A DNA stretch of 64,000 nt from an uncultured Eubacterium sp. (GTDB taxonomy: Bacteria > Bacillota > Clostridia > Lachnospirales > Lachnospiraceae), in contig CAJUAU010000002.1 in assembly GCA_910584645.1 (NCBI GenBank), positions 1 to 64,000 on the forward strand, in the 5' to 3' direction. How positions within the stretch are numbered: position 1 is the first letter of the stretch; each line of letters begins with the position of its first letter. The position numbers were made by a program, and so were the translations under genes. Shown one piece after another: positions 62,821 to 64,000 of the stretch. The notes beneath the pieces were generated by a model. That model had not been told where the DNA came from. It made no database searches and saw nothing but the letters and a program-made list of their open reading frames with translations.

Positions 62821-63732
62821 CTATACCAGCCCCTTATCTTCAAACTTCGCAATCTCCTCCAGATATTTTTTACCCAGCGGACTGACCGCCACACCTTTTC
62901 TCACTAAATACCCGATGGTCATCCTTTCATCTGACTTCAGTTTCACAGCACAAAATTCCGAGCCATTGAGCTTCTCACAAAGAATACCGGAGCACAGCGT
63001 GTAGCCATTCAGCCCCACCATAAGATTGTGCATGGTCGCGCGGTCATTTGCCTTTATGAACTGTTTATAGTCATAGGTACTCAGCACTTCCTCGGCAAAA
63101 TAGAAAGAATTGTAATTCCCCTGTTCAAAAGAGAGACAGGGGTAATCTGCCAGCTCTTCCAGTGTCAGCAGTTCCCTGTCCGCCAGAGGATGTCCCTTCC
63201 ACATATATACATAGATTCCACATTCCAGGATCTCATGAAATTCCAGCCCCGATTCATGAAACAGTTTCATCAGCACCTTGCGGTTAAAATCATTAATGTA
63301 AAGAATTCCGATCTCACTCCGAAAATTCCTTACGTCTTCAATCACTTCGTAAGTCTTGGTCTCGTGTATGGCGAACTCATATTCATCCATACCAAACTGC
63401 TTTACCATCTCTACAAATGCGTTGACCGCAAAGGAGTAGTGCTGCATGGATACACTAAATTTTTTCCGTATCTGTTCCTTGGAGATATATCTGGCCTCAA
63501 TGAGCTGGTACTGCTCTACCACCTGCCTGGCATATCCAATAAATTCTTCTCCTTCCGGAGTCAGGGAAATCCCCCGGTTGGTGCGCCTGAAAAGTTCCAC
63601 GCCCACCTCTTCTTCCAGATCCTTCACAGATGACGACAGACTGGGCTGGGAGATAAACAGATTTCTCGCCGCCTCATTCATAGAACTGGAATTCGCCACC
63701 TCGATCACATACCTCAGCTGAGTTAGTGTCAT
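62821..63732 (-). CDS. LysR-family transcriptional regulator
   Basis: 303 residues. N-terminal winged helix (LTQLRYVIEVANSSSMNEAARNLFISQPSLSSSVKDLEEEVGVELFRRTNRGISLTPEGEEF) and C-terminal periplasmic-binding-like effector domain. Upstream of metY on the same strand, so probably controls sulfur amino acid genes. Starts 6 bp after the stop of the gene at the window end. GGAG lies just before the ATG. Confidence 0.9.
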   Translation of the reverse strand: MTLTQLRYVIEVANSSSMNEAARNLFISQPSLSSSVKDLEEEVGVELFRRTNRGISLTPEGEEFIGYARQVVEQYQLIEARYISKEQIRKKFSVSMQHYSFAVNAFVEMVKQFGMDEYEFAIHETKTYEVIEDVRNFRSEIGILYINDFNRKVLMKLFHESGLEFHEILECGIYVYMWKGHPLADRELLTLEELADYPCLSFEQGNYNSFYFAEEVLSTYDYKQFIKANDRATMHNLMVGLNGYTLCSGILCEKLNGSEFCAVKLKSDERMTIGYLVRKGVAVSPLGKKYLEEIAKFEDKGLV

Positions 63733-63738
63733 CTCCTA

Positions 63739-64000
63739 TCACTCCTGGTTCCTCATGATTTCTTTCCCCGTATCACACCATTTCCCGTCATAATAAACGG
63801 CTATTCGATAAGTATCCGGCTGCAGCCCGGACAGAGGAATGGCAATGGAATATTTCTGATTCCGTTTTGATTTCATTCCCTTTCCGGCACTGGTATAATC
63901 CATAAGATAATGGTGGCTCTGCCCCACAAAACTTACTTTGGAAATGGCATGATCCGATGTCTTCATATACAATACCGATTCGATCAGGGTAAAACCAGCT
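63739..64000 (-). CDS. partial gene cut by the window end, C-terminal part only
   Basis: The frame is open to base 64000, so only about 86 C-terminal residues are visible (GFTLIESVLYMKTSDHAISKVSF..., ...AIPLSGLQPDTYRIAVYYDGKWCDTGKEI). The ending PDTYRIAVYYDG suggests a beta-sandwich extracellular or Ig-like domain. Family not recognised. It lies 6 bp upstream of the LysR gene. Confidence 0.6.
   Translation of the reverse strand, partial: AGFTLIESVLYMKTSDHAISKVSFVGQSHHYLMDYTSAGKGMKSKRNQKYSIAIPLSGLQPDTYRIAVYYDGKWCDTGKEIMRNQE

Overview
The window looks like a chromosomal segment of a spore-forming, gut-type Clostridia, most likely Lachnospiraceae. The support is a complete spoIIIAA-AH operon, an alpha/beta SASP, strong GGAGG ribosome binding sites, Firmicutes-style synteny, and several polysaccharide-degrading enzymes paired with AraC regulators. 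No rRNA, tRNA, CRISPR array, insertion sequence or prophage was recognised. Species cannot be named from the sequence alone.

Layout. 0-2.3 kb: an AgrC/AgrA-like two-component pair without AgrB/AgrD, and a small membrane protein. 2.3-9.6 kb: cysE, engB, lon, clpX, clpP and tig, a conserved protein quality-control cluster read leftward. 9.7-17.4 kb: an intracellular GH8 oligoxylanase behind glmM, then mnmA, a membrane protein, gpmI, a lytic transglycosylase and a CPBP protease. 17.7-21.2 kb: argH (rightward) and a lone chemoreceptor. 21.4-33.3 kb: carbohydrate region with a secreted GH95 fucosidase-like protein and a cytoplasmic GH115 glucuronidase, each divergent from an AraC gene. A third AraC gene and an A+T-rich OLD-type ATPase plus TOPRIM gene pair lie between them. 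33.4-36.1 kb: A+T-rich fragments (truncated epimerase, GNAT, SASP), then recU between large inverted repeats.

36.1-49.6 kb is a long leftward housekeeping and sporulation block: spoIIIAA-AH, asp23, nusB, xseA, xseB, ispA, dxs, tlyA, nadK, argR, yebC. It follows the Bacillus subtilis order, but accBC and folD are absent from it and recN does not follow argR. Between spoIIIAH and asp23 sits a roughly 0.5 kb cassette. It contains an unlisted 30-residue holin-like toxin gene, an antisense RNA and a leader that can pair two ways, and it is flanked by exact 29-bp direct repeats. One repeat is the 3' end of spoIIIAH. The other keeps the apparent original end of that gene and supplies the -35 box of asp23.

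49.8-64 kb: aroE, a degraded A+T-rich stretch with a small membrane protein, a Nudix/pyrophosphatase-like fusion, a very large secreted GH2 beta-galactosidase divergent from its AraC gene, a conserved unknown, a TtcA-like enzyme, tcdA, metY and a LysR regulator, and a gene cut by the window end.

Functionally the window joins proteostasis, isoprenoid, NADP and cell-wall precursor supply, sporulation, sulfur assimilation (cysE, metY, LysR) and locally regulated glycan use (xylan side chains and oligomers inside the cell; fucosyl and galactosyl glycans outside). The strongest leads are the direct-repeat-flanked toxin cassette and the ATPase/TOPRIM pair.
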